This document shows positions 44,703-52,974 of a DNA stretch of 64,000 nt, piece after piece. Source of the stretch: Halomonas cerina (GTDB taxonomy: Bacteria; Pseudomonadota; Gammaproteobacteria; Pseudomonadales; Halomonadaceae); assembly GCF_014192215.1 (NCBI RefSeq), contig NZ_JACHXP010000003.1:1-64000 (forward strand), given 5' to 3'. Under the pieces are notes generated by a model. It saw only the letters and a list, made by a program, of their open reading frames with translations, was not told the DNA's origin and made no database searches. The translations under genes were made by a program, and so were the position numbers. Within the stretch, counting starts at the first letter, position 1. Every line of letters starts with the position of its first letter.

Positions 44703-44734
44703 CCGAGCCTTGTAGACGCGAATCCAAGGCTCGG
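44703..44734 (-). terminator. Inverted repeat beyond the TPR gene end
   Basis: CCGAGCCTTG (44703-44712) pairs with CAAGGCTCGG (44725-44734) across a 12-nt loop, about 40 bp past the TPR gene stop on the minus strand. No clear T-run follows, so its use as a terminator is tentative. Confidence 0.4.
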
Positions 44735-44772
44735 CGCGACTCACAGAAACAGGGAACGCCTGCGGCGAAGGC

Positions 44773-46095
44773 CTATCCGGAAACGAGAGAATTGAGCCAG
44801 CGCGTGTCACGCGGCGACGGCCGACGATGCAATCGCTTGTCGAGCAAGGCCCGTGCCTTGTCTGCCTCGCCGCTTCGCATCAGCGACACGAGCAGGGTGT
44901 CTTCGACGATTTCTCGTTGGGCGCCGCTGCCGCCAATCCGCACGACCTCACCAGCCATGGGTTCCAGCAGGCGTACGCAGCCGATGTAGTCCTCCTCGGC
45001 GAAGGCCCGCGCCGCTCGACAGATCGCGGGTACCACAGGCCCTGCGGGGAGTGAGCCGAACTCGACCAGATCGGTCAGCGCCGCCACACGGCCCTCCAGC
45101 GCCCCATGGTCGCCGGTCGCCGCGGCGATAAGCGCCATATGGAAATCGGCGAAGGGGAAGCCCGCCTGACGGAAGTAATTTGACGCATACGACGCCGCCT
45201 CATCCCATAGTCCCGCCGGCACGGCATGGCCATAGGCCTGGAGGCGCCACAGGAACGACGAAGTGTCACTGACCACGTTGATCGGCACCCCCGTCGAGGC
45301 GGAAGGCGCGACATGCTCCGTGTAGATAGCTAGCGCCCGCTGCGTATCCCCTTTCTCCAGCGCAACTAACGCACCGTGCCAGGCGATATGGCCATGCAGG
45401 ATTCCGCTTCGATCGTATCCCGGCAGCCAGTCGGTGATATGCGCCTCGGCCTCGTCGCTGGCTCCGGACTCATGGAGCACATGGGCGAAGGCATGGGCGG
45501 CATTCACGTTGTTTCGACGCACCTCCAGGGCACGCTGCGTCAGCTCCCGGCCAAGCGTTACGTTGCCATTCTCGCCATGGGCCCAGCCCCGGTAGGTCAG
45601 GAACCACCAGTCATCGGCCTCGAAGTGCCGGGCGTGACGCTCGCAGAGATCCACTCGTGCCTGGTCATGATCCGCCATGCCGGAAAAGGCGAAGAGGCCG
45701 AAGGCTCCGAGAGGCAGCGACAGGATCAAAATATCCTGCGGCCAGCGGTCGGCATGTGCGAGCACGCTGTCGAGCGCCTTGGCGGACTGGCCGTTGATGG
45801 CGAGGGACAAGACGCCGATGTGACTCCGTTCCCGCTCGGTTCCATGCCGGGTAACGAGCTCCTCGGCGGTGGCGATTCTAGAGCGCGCCTGCGTCAACTC
45901 GGCTTGAATAGCATGCAGCCGCGCGCGTGCCGCATATGCCAGGGCAAAGTCCGGATCGGCGGCGATCGCCGCCTCCAGGCTTTGTGCTGCCCCCGGCCAA
46001 AGCGAGAGGAGCAGATCGAGCCCCGTCTGGTACTTTTCGGCGGCGCGATCGGAGCTTGTCGAGAGAGGCAGGCCATAACGGTCTAGGCAGGTCAT
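44773..46095 (-). CDS. TTC38-like tetratricopeptide repeat protein
   Basis: The 440-residue cytoplasmic protein matches the TTC38 family, a TPR-superhelix group of unknown function. The opening DRYGLPLSTSSDRAAEKYQT, the AAIAADPDFALAYAARARLH repeat and NVNAAHAFAHVLHESGASDE are characteristic, with WFLTYRGWAHGENG between. The start at 46095 has GGAG upstream, 11 nt away; in-frame ATGs at 46116 and 46122 are possible. The gene stands alone between the porin terminator and an IS4 remnant, which suggests arrival by transfer. Confidence 0.85.
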   Translation of the reverse strand: MTCLDRYGLPLSTSSDRAAEKYQTGLDLLLSLWPGAAQSLEAAIAADPDFALAYAARARLHAIQAELTQARSRIATAEELVTRHGTERERSHIGVLSLAINGQSAKALDSVLAHADRWPQDILILSLPLGAFGLFAFSGMADHDQARVDLCERHARHFEADDWWFLTYRGWAHGENGNVTLGRELTQRALEVRRNNVNAAHAFAHVLHESGASDEAEAHITDWLPGYDRSGILHGHIAWHGALVALEKGDTQRALAIYTEHVAPSASTGVPINVVSDTSSFLWRLQAYGHAVPAGLWDEAASYASNYFRQAGFPFADFHMALIAAATGDHGALEGRVAALTDLVEFGSLPAGPVVPAICRAARAFAEEDYIGCVRLLEPMAGEVVRIGGSGAQREIVEDTLLVSLMRSGEADKARALLDKRLHRRPSPRDTRWLNSLVSG

Positions 46096-46537
46096 GGTAC
46101 GGTTAACTCCATTCATTATCATGAAGTTGTAGCGCAAGAAGGCGATTTGCCATTTATCCAGCGAGTGGGGCTGCGAACCCGGCCAACGTAGTACCAACCA
46201 CGCGCCTCGACCGCCTTGAACCAAGGGTTGCGAAGCCGGCATCGGTGACCAGGATCGGCGTGGCGCTCTCAGGCAGGACTTCGGCCAGGGCCGCGAGCCA
46301 GTACGCTTCACAGTGTTGGCAACCATCCTTGTGGTGGACCTTTTCGAAAATTGGCAGCGACCGCCCGGCGAAGGGGACCGCGGCGCGCAGCAGGAACTGC
46401 CGGCCACGATCACCGATCGGCGACCTGTTGGTTTGGCGATTAGCAACATGCCAGCCATGCAGGCCTTTTCAATTATATCCTTCTGATTTTACTGTCCATT
46501 TCCTGGGGATCCATCAGAGGTGACCCCCGGATACCGG
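46096..46537. other. 442-bp gap holding a transposase remnant
   Basis: Most of this gap is the IS4-family transposase fragment described separately. The first 70 bp is the TPR gene leader; the last 70 bp is AT-rich and without features I can name. Confidence 0.6.
46170..46466 (-). pseudogene. Truncated and frameshifted IS4-family transposase fragment
   Basis: On the minus strand from 46466 the translation gives LHGWHVANRQTNRSPIGDRG, then GRQFLLRAAVPFAGRSLPIF, HHKDG and ATPILVTDAGF. A single missing base near 46231 then shifts the frame, after which NPWFKAVEARGWYYVGRVRS continues. This matches the middle of IS4 transposases, with the catalytic-domain Asp in LVTDAG. Both ends are lost and no terminal repeats were recognised, so the element is dead. 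Confidence 0.82.
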
Positions 46538-47479
46538 TCACTTATCGATGAAGGCCACCGGGGCGAGCGGGCGTCGATCCACGGTCAGCGAAAACAGGTC
46601 CGGCCGGCCGTAGTGGCCAGCCACGTCGAGGGTGCGCCGTGCCCGCCGGGCCGCCTGGATATCGAGGTCGGCATAGAGGATACCCTTCTGCTGGTGCAGC
46701 GGCCCGGCGAGCACCTCGCCGTTGGGGGCGACCACGGTGGCGTCCCCGGGATTGATCCATTCGTCGGCGGTGAACAGCCGGTCGCGCTCGGGGAAGTCCT
46801 CGGGGACGTCGCGTCCTTCGATGGCGGTGGCGGTGGCGATGACCCAGCAGCCGCCCTCCCTGGCGATATGCCGCAGGCTGGCCAGGCGTATCTCGCCGGC
46901 GTCCCAGGTGGGGTTGACGAGGATCTCCAGGTCCTGGGTGTAGAGCGCGAAGCGGGCCAGCGGCAGGTAGCACTCCCAGCAGATCAGGGTGCCAAGGCGC
47001 CCTGCCGGGGTGTCCACCACCCGCAGTCCGCTGGCATCGCCCTGGCCCCAGACCATGCGCTCCGGGTTGGTCGGCATCAGCTTGCGGTGGCGGTTGAGCA
47101 GGGCACCGTCCGGGCCGATCACCACCACGGTGTTGAACAGGGTGGTGCCACTGTAGCGGCTGTCACGCTCATGCAGGCCCATCACCAGCGTCACGGCATT
47201 GCGGGCCGCGGCCTTCTGAAGGGGACGCAGGTCCTCCCGATCCAGATCGATGGCGTTCTCGCGCAGCCGCGCATGGAGCTCGCCGGACAGGCCCATGTCA
47301 CCGCCCGGCCGCAGGCGCCAGATCCAGGTGGGATAGCCGGGCAGGTAGGCCTCGGGAAACACCAGCAGGCCGGCACCCGAGGCGGCGGCCTCATCGACCA
47401 GGGCGATGGCGGCCTCGAGGCTGCCGTTGCGGTCGAGCAGTCGTGGTGGGGCCTGGATGACGGCGACTCTGGTGTGCAT
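46538..47479 (-). CDS. Nitrilase
   Basis: The 313-residue enzyme converts organic nitriles to carboxylic acid and ammonia. Catalytic contexts are Glu in LLVFPEAYLPGYP, Lys in NRHRKLMPTNPERM and Cys in LGTLICWECYLPLAR. The CWECYLPL and HRKLMPT contexts, with no C-terminal extension, are those of true nitrilases. It stands alone between the IS4 remnant and the BCCT gene, transcribed on the minus strand. The substrate is not evident. Confidence 0.88.
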   Translation of the reverse strand: MHTRVAVIQAPPRLLDRNGSLEAAIALVDEAAASGAGLLVFPEAYLPGYPTWIWRLRPGGDMGLSGELHARLRENAIDLDREDLRPLQKAAARNAVTLVMGLHERDSRYSGTTLFNTVVVIGPDGALLNRHRKLMPTNPERMVWGQGDASGLRVVDTPAGRLGTLICWECYLPLARFALYTQDLEILVNPTWDAGEIRLASLRHIAREGGCWVIATATAIEGRDVPEDFPERDRLFTADEWINPGDATVVAPNGEVLAGPLHQQKGILYADLDIQAARRARRTLDVAGHYGRPDLFSLTVDRRPLAPVAFIDK

Positions 47480-47625
47480 GGCGGGTTCCTCCCAAGAGGC
47501 CGGCAGTGGCCCATCCTTTCACTATGGGTGCGATCCGTCGCTTTGTCTGCCGCCCGGCGTGCCAGACGCACACGAAAACGGCGACCCCGAGGGGTCGCCG
47601 CGCGTGCTCGGGCCATGGACCGAGG

Positions 47626-49677
47626 TCAGGCCGGGTTGAGGTCCTGGGACGGTGCGCCCACCGCGCCCGGCATGGCCTGGACGTTGGCGCCGCCCGCGCC
47701 GGCCAGGGCCAGGAAGTGCAGGTGACGCTCGTATTCACAGAGCACGTCACCCAGCACCTGACCCCGAGTATAGCCGTTGAGGTCCTTGTCCAGGCCGCCT
47801 TCGGCGAGGTGGACATCCAGGCGCACATAGTAGTCGTCGTCCGCCGGCAGGAAGCTGGGGGTGGCCAAGCGATCGGCGCGTACCCGGTAGACGAAGCTCG
47901 CGGCCTCGTCGAAGTCCGCCTGCAGGGTCAGTTGCGGCAGCGGCTCACCCTCGACGTCCTCCTCGGTCACCGTGGCCGGCTGGCCGCGGCGCTCGAGTTC
48001 CTCGGCGAACTGGGCAAGCGCCGGCCGGATGGCATGCTCGAGAGTGGCGGCGGCGCCGGCCCGGGTGGTGGTGTCCAGCGCCCGGTCGAGACGCTCGCGC
48101 CAGTCGCCCCCCGGGGCGGTGCCGCTGACCTGGCGGCGGGCGTCGGCCTTCTGGCTCTCCAGCTTCAGCGCCCGGCTCATCCCCACCATGATGGCGAAGA
48201 TCACCACGGAGAAGGGCAGGGCGGTGATCACCACGGCGCTCTGCAGCGCCGACAGGCCACCGGCCATCAGCAGGGCCACGGTCACCAGGCCGATGGTCAC
48301 CGACCAGAAGATGCGCAGGCGGATCGGCGCGTCATGGTTCACGTCGGACAGGATCGAGGTGAAGTTGGCCAGCACCAGGGCGCCGGAGTCGGCGGAGGTG
48401 ACGAAGAACACGATGCCGAGAATGGTGACCACGGAGGCGGTAATCCCGATGTAGGGGTACTGCTCCAGGAAGGTGTAGATGGTGGTCTGGGGCGAGACGA
48501 GCGCCTGCTCGCCCAACTCGGCGAGCCCCTGGTTGGCGACCATCTCGATGCCGCTGTTACCGAAGATCGACATCCAAGCCATCATGAAGCCCAGCGGGAT
48601 CAGCAGGGCGCCGATGACGAATTCGCGGATGGTCCGCCCGCGCGAGATGCGCGCCAGGAACAGGCCCACGAAGGGCGTCCAGGCGATCCACCAGCCCCAG
48701 AAGAAGATGGTCCACCAGCCCTTCCACTGCTGGGCGTCCTCGCCGGCGAAGGCGTAGGTGTCGAAGCTTGCGCCGACGAAGTTGCCGAGGTAGTCCCCGG
48801 CGTTGAGCACCAGGGCGTCGAGCAGGTGCAGGGTATCGCCCTGGAAGAGCACGAACAGCAGCAGGGTGGCGGCCAGGCCCATGTTGAATTCGGAGAGGCG
48901 GCGGATGCCCTTCTCGACGCCGGTGACCACCGAGAGGGTGGCGAGTATCACCACCAGCACGATCAGCACCACCTGGGTGGCGAGGCTCTCGGGCACGCCG
49001 AACATGAAGGTCAGGCCGTAGTTCAGCTGCATCACGCCGATGCCGAGGCTGGTGGCGATGCCGAACACGGTGGAGATCACCGCGGTGATGTCCACGGCGT
49101 TGCCAATGGGGCCATTGATGCGCTGGCCGAGCAACGGATAGAGGGCGCTGCGGATCGCCAGCGGCAGGCGATGGCGATAGCTGAAGTAGGCCAGGGCCAG
49201 GCCCATCAGCACGTACATGCCCCAGCCGGACAGCCCCCAGTGGAGGAAGGTCTGGGGCACGGCGGCGCGCATCGCTGCGGCGCTCTCAGGGGCCAGGTCC
49301 GGCGGGGCCAGATAGTGGGACAGCGGCTCGGCCACGCAGAAGAACAGCAGGTCGATGCCGATACCGGCGGCGAACAGCATCGAGGCCCAGGACACCAGCG
49401 AGAACTCGGGTCGCGAATGGTCGGGGCCGAGGCGGATCGAGCCGACCCGGCAGCAGCCGATCACCACCACGAAGGCGAGATAGGCTACGGCGGCGAGCAT
49501 GTAGTACCAACCGAAGGTGTCATTCACCCAGGCCAGGCCGGCGTCGAAGAAGGCGCCGGCCTCCTGGGTGAACGTCATGGTCAGGACCAGGAACACCACG
49601 ATGCCTGCCACGCTGCCGTGGAAGACCGTGCGATTGATCCGATCCCGTCGCTGGGGAAGGGCGGGGTTATCCGACAT
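47626..49677 (-). CDS. BCCT family osmolyte (choline/betaine-type) transporter
   Basis: The 683-residue inner-membrane protein has 12 helices and the BCCT signature region WWTIFFWGWWIAWTPFVGLF, then FLARISRGRTIREFVIG. The cytoplasmic C-terminal extension of about 165 residues (from about residue 520) is long and of the BetT type, where it senses osmotic state. Transport is likely driven by sodium or protons. The start at 49677 has GAGGAG upstream; the frame to 49788 includes an unlikely leader. A BetI-like palindrome lies 70 bp upstream of the start. No bet genes are adjacent. Confidence 0.9.
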   Translation of the reverse strand: MSDNPALPQRRDRINRTVFHGSVAGIVVFLVLTMTFTQEAGAFFDAGLAWVNDTFGWYYMLAAVAYLAFVVVIGCCRVGSIRLGPDHSRPEFSLVSWASMLFAAGIGIDLLFFCVAEPLSHYLAPPDLAPESAAAMRAAVPQTFLHWGLSGWGMYVLMGLALAYFSYRHRLPLAIRSALYPLLGQRINGPIGNAVDITAVISTVFGIATSLGIGVMQLNYGLTFMFGVPESLATQVVLIVLVVILATLSVVTGVEKGIRRLSEFNMGLAATLLLFVLFQGDTLHLLDALVLNAGDYLGNFVGASFDTYAFAGEDAQQWKGWWTIFFWGWWIAWTPFVGLFLARISRGRTIREFVIGALLIPLGFMMAWMSIFGNSGIEMVANQGLAELGEQALVSPQTTIYTFLEQYPYIGITASVVTILGIVFFVTSADSGALVLANFTSILSDVNHDAPIRLRIFWSVTIGLVTVALLMAGGLSALQSAVVITALPFSVVIFAIMVGMSRALKLESQKADARRQVSGTAPGGDWRERLDRALDTTTRAGAAATLEHAIRPALAQFAEELERRGQPATVTEEDVEGEPLPQLTLQADFDEAASFVYRVRADRLATPSFLPADDDYYVRLDVHLAEGGLDKDLNGYTRGQVLGDVLCEYERHLHFLALAGAGGANVQAMPGAVGAPSQDLNPA

Positions 49678-49746
49678 TCGGTGAGACTCCTCTCGTCTGG
49701 GGGCGTCTTGAGGTGACGCTTCGTCTTGTGGCGACTCTTTTTTAAA

Positions 49747-49756
49747 TGAACGTTCA
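49747..49756. promoter_or_regulatory. BetI-like palindrome before the BCCT gene
   Basis: TGAACGTTCA is a perfect 10-bp palindrome inside an AT-rich stretch, 70 bp before the BCCT start. It resembles the ATTGAACG-type half sites bound by the TetR-family choline repressor BetI. No betI lies in the window. Confidence 0.5.
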
Positions 49757-49846
49757 AATAAAATACGCACATCCCGGGCGGCCTGCAAGTCGGCTGCTGT
49801 GTCGCGACAGGACTCTCCAAGTCGAGTGAGGTGGGAGAAACGAAGA

Positions 49847-49867
49847 CGCCCGGCTCAGGGCCGGGCG
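49847..49867 (-). terminator. Terminator hairpin of the Spy-like gene
   Basis: CGCCCGGC (49847-49854) pairs with GCCGGGCG (49860-49867) around a 5-nt loop, about 30 bp past the Spy-like stop on the minus strand, followed by a pyrimidine-rich TCTTCGTTTC run. Confidence 0.65.
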
Positions 49868-49900
49868 CACGTTCGGATGTGGATGTCGCGAACCGAAGGG

Positions 49901-50533
49901 CTATTCGCTCGGGCGGCCTTCCCGGCCGTGGCCCTTCTGGTCCCGGTAGTGGCGGGGGGAAACCGCCTCGCGCATCTCAGCGATCTGCTCCTCGGTGAGG
50001 ATCTCGGCCAGGGCCGCGTGATGCTCCTCGCGCAGGGCCTGCCAGGCCTCATGGCGCGCCTCGCGGGAGTCGAATTCACGCTCACGCAAGGTCTGCATGT
50101 CGGTATAGAGGGTCTCTCGGGTCTCGCGCAGGGCCTGGCGCTTTTCCTCGGAGAGTTCCCAGCTGTCGACCAGCGCGGCCAGGCGCTCCTGCATGGCCTC
50201 GCGGCGTTCGGCACGCTGCGCCTCGCGCATCTCGCGGCGGGCCTTCTCCAGGGCCTCGCGCTGGTCGTCGTCGAGCAGCTCGTCCATGCGCTGGCGATGT
50301 TCCTCGCGCAGCGCCTTCAGCGCCTCCTGGTGCTCGGCCCGGGCCTCGTTAAGCGCCTCGCGGGTCTCGGCATCCAGGCCGGCCCGGTCGTAGAGCGCCT
50401 GGAGGTGTGGGGCGGTCTGCGGTCCCCGGTCATGTCCGTCTGACGGGGAGGCACCGGCGGTCAGCGACAGCGGAGTGGCCAGGCCGGCCAGCAGGAGGAT
50501 GACGAGCCGCTTGCGTGAGAGGATCGGGGTCAT
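49901..50533 (-). CDS. Spy/CpxP-like periplasmic protein
   Basis: The 210-residue exported protein has a signal peptide (about residues 1-28, ending TAGA) and then an almost continuous charged helical region rich in Glu and Arg, with LTxxQ-type motifs (LTEEQIAEMREA near the end). This is the Spy/CpxP/Zra family of envelope-stress chaperones. AAGGAG precedes ATG 50533. The BaeSR-like system lies 2 kb away, and Spy is a known Bae/Cpx target in E. coli, so regulation by it is plausible. Confidence 0.78.
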   Translation of the reverse strand: MTPILSRKRLVILLLAGLATPLSLTAGASPSDGHDRGPQTAPHLQALYDRAGLDAETREALNEARAEHQEALKALREEHRQRMDELLDDDQREALEKARREMREAQRAERREAMQERLAALVDSWELSEEKRQALRETRETLYTDMQTLREREFDSREARHEAWQALREEHHAALAEILTEEQIAEMREAVSPRHYRDQKGHGREGRPSE

Positions 50534-50822
50534 GGTGATGCTCCTTGCGCCTTGGGTGGATGCCTGCAGTCTCGCCCGGCGTCGTGCAGGAGCCGTGGAG
50601 CCAGGGTGCAAAGACTGGGCAATCTCGTTCGATATCCCGCCGCCGGGCGGGCTCGATCCCCCGACCCTGCTGGCCTCGCCGGCGGGCGATTCACCCGACC
50701 ACCGGCGAGGGCACCTTGGGCTGCCTGGCCCATCATCATGACGACCGGCTCGGTGCGGGATGTTCTCTCCAAGGGTTATATACTTCGGAGAAACCGGCAA
50801 GGCCGTCCCGAGGGCCACGAGC

Positions 50823-52193
50823 ATGGTCAGGCGCACTTCGCTCATCGACATCGATCGTATCCGTGAGAATCTCGTCTCGCTGATCCGCATTCCCTCTGTC
50901 ACCGGCCAGGAAGACGCAGCGGTGTCTCACATCGCCAACTGGCTCCAGCGGTTCGATGCCGAGATCGCCTACTGGAACGACGGGATCGCCTCGCTGCAGC
51001 GCGATCCCCGCTATCCCGGCCATGAGGTAGAGCGTGCCTGGGCGCCGGTGGTGGTGGGCGTGTTACGCGGGGAGCAACCCGGTCCTTCCGTGCTCTTGAC
51101 CGGGCATGTGGACGTGGTGCCCCCCGGCGATTATGACCACTGGCACGATGAGCCCTTTTCCGGACTGGCGCGCGGTGATCGCATCTTCGGCTGCGGTGCC
51201 TCGGACATGAAGGCCGGCCTGGTGGCGGCCATGGCAGTGTTCGAGGCCTTCGCCGAGAGTGGCCGGAACTTTCCCGGACGCCTCATCTTCGCCGCGGTAC
51301 CGGCCGAAGAGGACAGTGGGCTCGGCACCTTGGCGGCCATCCGCGGTGGCTGGCATGCCGATGCCGCCATTATCCCTGAGCCCACGCTGGGGCCGGAGGG
51401 CATTCCGCAACTGGTCATCGCCCATGCCGGGGCCATGTCGCTGAGAATCCGGATCACCGGCAAGTCGGCCCATGCCAGCAAGCGGCTACAGGGCGAAAGC
51501 GCACTGGATCATTTCCTCACCGTCTACCACGCCATGCGCGAGCATGAGCGCGCCTTGAATGCCGGCGAAACCCATCCGTTGATGGCAGGGCACCGACTGC
51601 CCTATGCCACCAACGTGGGCACCATTCAGGGCGGTCTGTGGTCATCGTCGGTCATGGATTCTCTAGAGGCCCAGGTCCGCGTCGGCGTGACCCTCGACGA
51701 GACCATCCAGCAGGCCGAGGCACGCTTTCGCAGCAGCATCATGGCCGCCATCGGCGATGACCCCTGGCTTCGGGCGCATCCGCCGGAGGTTCACCTGCTG
51801 GCCTCGGGATTCGGCTCCGCCCAGATCCGTGAGGACCATCCGCTGGTGACGTCCTTGGCCGAGGCCACAGAGGAGGAGTTCCGGCAGACGGCCCCCATTA
51901 CCGGGATGCCCTATGGCTGCGACATGGCCGGTTGGGTGCGGCTGGCGGGGGTGCCCACGGTGGTGTACGGACCCGGCGAGATCGAACTGGCGCATGCCCC
52001 CAACGAATCCGTGTCGCTGGAGGCGACGTATCGGGTGGCACGCACCCTGGTGAAGGCCACCGAACGGCTGCTGGAAACGGATGTGGCTGAACTTCGGCTG
52101 CACCCTGACGGCGAGGCCTCGTCCGCCGGAACCTCGGGCGAAGGCCGGGACGATTCCGACTGTCGCCCTTCGGATCAAGGCGGCGACCGATGA
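50823..52193 (+). CDS. M20 family metallopeptidase (ArgE/DapE-like deacylase)
   Basis: The 456-residue cytoplasmic hydrolase has the di-zinc ligands: His in LLTGHVDVVPPGD, Asp in GCGASDMKAGL and Glu-Glu in AVPAEEDSGLGTL. The dimerisation domain (about residues 195-310) follows, marked by KSAHASKRLQGESA. It probably removes an acyl group from an amino acid or hydrolyses a small dipeptide. ATG 50823 was chosen; the frame to 50760 adds a poor leader. It is divergent from the Spy-like gene and convergent with baeR. Confidence 0.88.
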   Translation: MVRRTSLIDIDRIRENLVSLIRIPSVTGQEDAAVSHIANWLQRFDAEIAYWNDGIASLQRDPRYPGHEVERAWAPVVVGVLRGEQPGPSVLLTGHVDVVPPGDYDHWHDEPFSGLARGDRIFGCGASDMKAGLVAAMAVFEAFAESGRNFPGRLIFAAVPAEEDSGLGTLAAIRGGWHADAAIIPEPTLGPEGIPQLVIAHAGAMSLRIRITGKSAHASKRLQGESALDHFLTVYHAMREHERALNAGETHPLMAGHRLPYATNVGTIQGGLWSSSVMDSLEAQVRVGVTLDETIQQAEARFRSSIMAAIGDDPWLRAHPPEVHLLASGFGSAQIREDHPLVTSLAEATEEEFRQTAPITGMPYGCDMAGWVRLAGVPTVVYGPGEIELAHAPNESVSLEATYRVARTLVKATERLLETDVAELRLHPDGEASSAGTSGEGRDDSDCRPSDQGGDR

Positions 52194-52200
52194 GTCTTAA

Positions 52201-52230
52201 GGGGCCGCGATCCTGAGCGAGGATCGCCCC
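52201..52230. terminator. Bidirectional hairpin between the M20 gene and baeR
   Basis: GCGATCCT (52207-52214) pairs with AGGATCGC (52220-52227) around a 5-nt loop, with GGGG/CCCC flanks that also pair, in the 70-bp gap between the two convergent stops. Confidence 0.6.
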
Positions 52231-52263
52231 TGATCGCCTCCTTGGCCCCGTATCCCTACGCTT

Positions 52264-52974
52264 TCACTCCTCAGGCTGGTACTTATAGCCCACACCGTAG
52301 ACCGAACGGATCACCTCGCGTTCCGGCCAGGCCTCGGCGATCTTGCGGCGCAGTTTCTTGACGTGGCTGTCCACGGTGCGTTCGGAGACGATGCGGTGGT
52401 CGCGGTACATGTGATCCATCAGCTGCTCGCGGGTGAAGATGCGCCCGGGCGAGTGCATCATCACCCGCAGCAGCTGGAACTCGACCGCCGTGAGGCCCAG
52501 GTCGTGGCCGTCGGCCAGGGCTCGCCAGCCTTCCTCGTCGAGGATCAGGTCGCTGCCGTCGGTATGCTCCGGTTGCCCGACCGCCCGGCTGCGGCGCAGC
52601 ACGGCGCGGATGCGCGCGACGACTTCGCGGGGGCTGAAGGGCTTGCAGATGTAGTCGTCGGCGCCCAGTTCCAGGCCCAGCAGGCGATCCACCTCCTCGA
52701 CCCGAGCGGTGAGCATGATGATGGCCAGGCGCGGCCAGCGCTGGCGGATCTCCCGACACAGGGTCAGACCGTCGGTGCCCGGCAGCATCAGGTCGAGCAG
52801 CACCAGCTCGGGCAGGGCATCCTGGCGGGTCAGCCAGGGTATGACGGCGTCGCCGTGGTCGAGATGGTAAGAAGCAAAGCCGCCACCTTGCAGGTAGTCC
52901 GCGACCAGGCGGGCGATCTTGGGCTCATCCTCGACGATCAGGATCTGGTCCTGAACGGTGTCGCGGTGATTCAT
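52264..52974 (-). CDS. baeR: OmpR-family response regulator BaeR-like
   Basis: The 236-residue protein has a receiver (phospho-Asp in LVLLDLMLPGTDGL, Lys in YICKPFSPRE) and a C-terminal winged helix of the OmpR type (ILDEEGWRALADGHDLGLTAVE, FTREQLMDHMYRDHRIVSERTVDSHVKKLRRKI). DRRIVSERTVDSHVKNLR is typical of BaeR. It overlaps its kinase by 4 bp and is expressed from the same transcript. BaeR controls envelope-stress and efflux genes. Confidence 0.88.
   Translation of the reverse strand: MNHRDTVQDQILIVEDEPKIARLVADYLQGGGFASYHLDHGDAVIPWLTRQDALPELVLLDLMLPGTDGLTLCREIRQRWPRLAIIMLTARVEEVDRLLGLELGADDYICKPFSPREVVARIRAVLRRSRAVGQPEHTDGSDLILDEEGWRALADGHDLGLTAVEFQLLRVMMHSPGRIFTREQLMDHMYRDHRIVSERTVDSHVKKLRRKIAEAWPEREVIRSVYGVGYKYQPEE

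Noticed and set aside
44640..44760. Frame with EPWIRVYKARPARFEVVQLE on the minus strand
   Set aside because: No start codon with a ribosome binding site and no known family; the stretch contains an inverted repeat.
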